Assembly: GCF_026212465.1 (NCBI RefSeq)
Contig: NC_080062.1
Location: forward strand, 6,566,635 to 6,630,634
Length of the DNA stretch: 64,000 bases
DNA from: Amaranthus tricolor
Taxonomy: Eukaryota > Streptophyta > Magnoliopsida > Caryophyllales > Amaranthaceae
Reading direction: 5' to 3'
This document shows positions 60,000 through 64,000 of this stretch, in pieces. Within the stretch, counting starts at the first letter, position 1. Every line of letters begins with the position of its first letter. Under the pieces are notes generated by a model, which ran no database searches, had not been told where the DNA came from, and saw nothing but the letters and a program-made list of their open reading frames with translations. The position numbers were made by a program, and so were the translations under genes.

Positions 60000-61680
60000 T
60001 GAAATATTTGTTTCTAGAATGAATGTGATGTTAAGTAAGATTGTTTTTCTCATTATAACTGATGCTTTCATTGATTATTAGACATGAAATCAAGTGATGA
60101 AATTATGCATAAACTATGTAAATAGAAGACAATACATGAGAATGAAAATATGCTTTCATGCAGTTAGAAACTCTGATGTCTTCTTTATCTATTTCTCTCT
60201 ACACTTGATCTTATAAAGAACTTTATGAACTCTTTATATTGTTTTTGATTTTAACACGTTCCTAAGGCCATAATCATTTAGATTACAAAAGAAAACTTGG
60301 TTAAACATGATTGATTGTATCTTACTGAATTTCTATTTCATAATTCAATTATCTTTGTTGGGGAAATACCACAAAAGAAACCGAAAAATCACCTTCAATA
60401 ATTTATCAAGAGTCAAATTTAACATTAAACAACTTGCTCTAAATTGTGCTCTTATGGTAAGAGTCATATATGAGGATTGAGTATTGTTTGAGTTGAAATA
60501 TATACCTCTTTTATTAGATAAAATCTTGAATTTGATTATCGCTATTATTTTCAAAAACCTCTAATTCTCTCAACTTACCCTTTACTCCAAAAATATTGGT
60601 TTATTTTTTTGGATTCAAGTCCCTCAGTCAGGACCCAAATCCCTTACTATAATTTGGGGGAAATCTTCTTAAATTTCCATTGGGGGCAACACATTAAATG
60701 AAAGTCACAATAGAACAATGCAATTACAATGCTCTTCCCACTTTAGTGATAGGACTGAAGTACACTTTTTGTTGAGAATACAAGGGGACTTCCCCTAAAA
60801 TGAGAAAGTTGTTATTTGTGTTTAATGCACCGCTGTACAACCAATAGGGAATTACCACGTAAGAGGGTATAACTGACTCTATGAGGAAACCCACCTTGAG
60901 AAAGGCAACGATGTTTCTCCAAGGACAATTCAGACATTCTCCAAGAGGTCAAATGATGAGATATAAACACCACATCACTTCATTATTTTCCAGGTATCGT
61001 ATATAATACCAACAAATTCTACGATTAAACTAAAACTTCTCTTTAAGCAATATTCATTGAGAACAAACTCTATTTATAACGATCGATCATTTTTTGATAT
61101 TGATGATCGTCATTTACTCTTGTAAGACAAGAGAACTTACTTAGGCCTCGCACCACTAAACAAATCTTAGTATTGCTTCTCCAGGCTAAGAGCCATTGTA
61201 CACTTGGAATAGAGCTTGTTAGGTACTTATCTGAGTTCTTACTGACTTGGGTATTAGTGAAGGTCCCCAGAGAATCTCTTTGGGCCCTCCTAACCCTTGT
61301 TACTCTTGCAACTAGTGTCATAAAGCTAATGTAGTTTTATTGCAAGAACAAACATCACCACCAACATAATCCCTCTTAAACTAATTATTCCATCAACAAC
61401 AAACTTAGTGACTACTTAATTTAATCAAGTCCCAGATAGAAACTGTAACAGGAGTCACAATCTCGATACGTAATTAACATTAATGAAAAATTTTACAAAA
61501 TAATGCGAAAGTCAAAAAATGCCGATCTGCTAAAAAACCTTTCAAATTAAAAAAAATGTTTATTAGAAATGATAAATGTTACATAAATGTAGGAAAATGA
61601 AATACATATCGTTTGTTCCAAAAATACACTATAATTAAAATTAAATACGTCAAAATCATCAAACATGAGTATATAAAAAA
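60000..61680. other. intergenic, no gene seen
   Basis: The part at 60560-61320 is less AT-rich and has a unique, possibly retroelement-derived look (ATTTGGGGGAAATC, CAAGGGGACTTCCCC), but no gag-pol or other domain could be read on either strand. Confidence 0.4.
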
Positions 61681-61689
61681 TTTGCAGTT

Positions 61690-62340
61690 GAGTCCTCGAC
61701 AGCATAAACAAATTATAGCTGCGGCCTGGATCTGAATCTGAAACTAAATCCTACAACATACTATCATCCATAATAAGGATGACAGCCGATTGAATGGGTC
61801 AGCACTTAACGCCGAGCATAACTCCCTATCTAGCTCACAATTCGGATTTAATACACTACATTTACAAAATAATAATTAAGGTACAAATTTATAATTAATT
61901 GACACCTCTGTATACTTTTATCGTATTTTTTTACTGTTCCATACTCTTAAGTCATTAAGATATCATTCTCAACCCTAGTAGAAGTACGTTACTGCCACTT
62001 ATACAATTCGGTAATCTTAATACTTAAGCAAGTTTAGTTGGTTAATATTCATAACCGTACCATGCCTCATAGCATCAACAGTAATCAAGTTTGTCACTGA
62101 TCAACAAGCACAACAATATGACACTTGATATATGTAAGAGTCTGGCTAGATTAGGGCTAAAACCCTACATCTAACCGTGGTGGGAGTCGTCACCCCTCCA
62201 ATACAATTTATGCTCGAGCTTCTACAGGATAGGTAGCTAACCCCTTGTCTTACACCACATTTTACGTGTTGGCTAACACGGGCGCCGGGATTTTACATGC
62301 CAGTCCATGGTTCGACATTACCTTACTATTAGGGTAATTC
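61690..62340. mobile_element. retroelement-like fragment
   Basis: It contains GGGAGTCGTCACCCCTCC (about 62190), GTTGGCTAACACGGGCGCC (about 62268) and ACATGCCAGTCCATGG, sequence of the style seen in plant Gypsy LTRs and leaders. No terminal repeats were found within the window, so class and extent are uncertain. Confidence 0.35.
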
Positions 62341-62699
62341 AATCAACACTTAGATAAGTTCACACAAGCACATCACATTTTAATTACTACAAGTTGACTT
62401 TGACTTTGACCAACTTAGGTGGTAACTTCTTTTATTTAATAAGATTCTCAACCAGAATATTAAATTTACCTTTATACCTTTATAGTTCATTACTAAAATT
62501 TTTACTCATTAAAATCTATTTAAAACTTTATATTTAATAGTTTACTTGTTAAAGAAATTCACATTAAGTTAATATTCTATTAATATTCCCTAAATTAATA
62601 CTTTTTTTTTACAAGTAGCTACTAAAAAGTTTATTTCTCTTGAAATAAGTTGTCAAATCAACATTTCTAAATCTAAAACCAACAAAACTTGTATTCTTT

Positions 62700-62995
62700 T
62701 CCCAAAAACAATTATTATAATAAAAAATCAAGTAAAATTGTATTCTTTTGATAAATTTCTAAAAATCAATATTTCAAGTTTAGAAAACAAGTAAACTTAT
62801 TAAGTTAAAAAAAATATTCTAATGATACAACAAATAAAACTAATAAGTTGAAAAAAAAAATCAATTTTTCTAGTTATAAAACTAGTAACACTTTATAAGT
62901 TTACCAAAAGCAATACTTCTAGTTATAAAATAGATAAAACCTATATTTTCACAAAAATCAATATTTCTTGTTATAAACCAAATAAGTAAAACTTT
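62700..62995. repeat. degenerate ~50-60 bp AT-rich tandem array
   Basis: AAAAATCAATATTTC, AAAAATCAATTTTTC, AAAAGCAATACTTC and again AAAAATCAATATTTC recur. Most are followed by TAGTTATAAAA.TAG.TAA or a variant and then ACTTTATAAGTTTA-like tails. About five diverged units. Confidence 0.6.
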
Positions 62996-63609
62996 ATTCT
63001 ATTAATATTTAAATAAAATTAAAATTTCACACATAACGTAAAAGAAAAAAGTTTATTAAAAGTACTTTTACATCTTTTTACATAAATTTTGGTCAAATAG
63101 TCAACTAAAGAAATATTTTGTACTAACTAGCTATTTAATATCACAAAATTAAAGTTACTTTTGTTATAAATTGTTGTGTATTTAAGAAAACACTTTAATA
63201 AAAAGAACTTAAAAAAATTTTCCAAAATATATCTTTTTTAACTTGTTATTTTTACTATTATCATAAAAATAGCTTGTAATAATTTAAAATCGTAAATAAC
63301 ACTTTTTTTATATGATAGTGACCGAATGACTCATGAGTATTTGTTGGCCTTTTTCACTTAAAACAACTTAATTTAATTAATTTATCATAGTATATTTTAA
63401 TTTTATATAACTAATATAAATAAAACTAAAAAAAAATAGAAACTTTTACACAATAACTTAGATATTTAATATAACTTAAGGATAGACTTTAATATAAAAG
63501 ATAAAGTATAATGACAACATAGCATAACCATACTAAATAAAAAAAATGTTTATGAAATAACACACACAACTTTATAAACTAATTTAAAGGCTTACATAAA
63601 AATATTAAT

Positions 63610-64000
63610 TATAATATTACTGTTTCGTTTCTAAAACGAGGAAATGCGAGGCCCTTTAAATACTTGAGGGTAGAAGTGTTATCGCGAGCAACAATCGACG
63701 GAATGGAAGTGACCTGAATTCCTGTTACACAACACATTAGCCTTCTTGCCCGGGGTGATCTCTCGGAAAACCCCTCCGACGCTCAAGTTAGAACGGAAAT
63801 AAGATATAAATGAATAAACGATTATAGACTGAATGCAGGAATATAGATGTCGGGGCAGAAGTTGCTTGTATTTTGGTAGGTTAATGAAGAGGATTCTGAG
63901 TAAGGATTTTTGAGGAGCTTTGATATGGTGTTTTTCACTGCCCTCCACTTGATGTTGGCTATCTCTATTTATAATGGTGGAGAGGAGTTGTTTTTGGGAG
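63610..64000 (-). mobile_element. LTR retrotransposon fragment, runs off window
   Basis: On the minus strand TTATAAATAGAGATAG (about 63966-63981) is a good TATA box. Downstream comes a leader with CTAACTTGAGCGTCGGAGGG (63773-63792), then CACCCCGGGCAAGAAGG (63742-63758), motifs recurrent in plant Gypsy LTRs. The frame at 63679-63948 has no retroviral-type domain. It continues beyond the window end. Confidence 0.5.

Noticed and set aside
63679..63948. 89-codon minus-strand frame at the window end
   Set aside because: It lies downstream of an LTR-type TATA box within LTR-like sequence and has no gag or other domain.

Overview
This window looks like plant nuclear DNA: very AT-rich, with genes split by GT-AG introns and separated by kilobases of decayed transposons, and with plant-only protein families (PLATZ factor, legume-lectin receptor kinase, DUF761, IDA-like peptide). 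Dispersed repeats built around GAGACCGTCTC would fit a Caryophyllales dicot (spinach, beet or quinoa relatives), but that is a guess from memory, not a result.

Layout. 0-3.4 kb: retroelement and MITE debris and a long AT microsatellite. 3.5-3.8 kb (minus): precursor of a small secreted peptide ending in a PIP/CEP-like PSPGIGH motif. 4.4-7.2 kb: three MITEs and a repeat. 7.6-8.2 kb (plus): intact single-exon DUF761 protein. 8.6-13.6 kb: LTR-like debris, a solo LTR and two copies of one hAT-type MITE; the first has a perfect 8-bp target duplication and an unfilled paralogue of its target site near 2.6 kb. 16.9-17.2 kb (plus): IDA-like peptide gene, followed 1.1 kb downstream by a broken duplicate of its 3' end. 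18.7-29 kb: gene-poor, with a pair of diverged 1.5-1.9 kb non-coding blocks and a hAT-like element. 29.07-32.12 kb: a Mutator-like element (MULE) with roughly 200-bp terminal inverted repeats, carrying a GRF-zinc-finger/coiled-coil/membrane reading frame (frameshifted) and a converging, broken transposase remnant.

35.3-46.5 kb (plus): a ten-exon gene whose last three exons encode a complete PLATZ zinc-binding domain. Seven upstream exons stay in phase and add about 244 residues, including five 18-residue repeats. 48.9-56.2 kb (minus): a complete three-exon L-type lectin receptor kinase of 679 residues, with three Stowaway-like MITEs in its long first intron. 56-64 kb: intergenic and retroelement-derived sequence.

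The genes do not form a pathway. Four encode likely regulators or signalling proteins (two peptide ligands, a receptor kinase, a DNA-binding factor), but nothing in the sequence links them. The best leads are the PLATZ protein with its repeat-bearing extension, the MULE carrying a GRF-zinc-finger frame, the atypical peptide precursor and the decayed IDA-like duplicate. Similarities were judged by eye, so exact repeat borders are approximate unless a target-site duplication is described.
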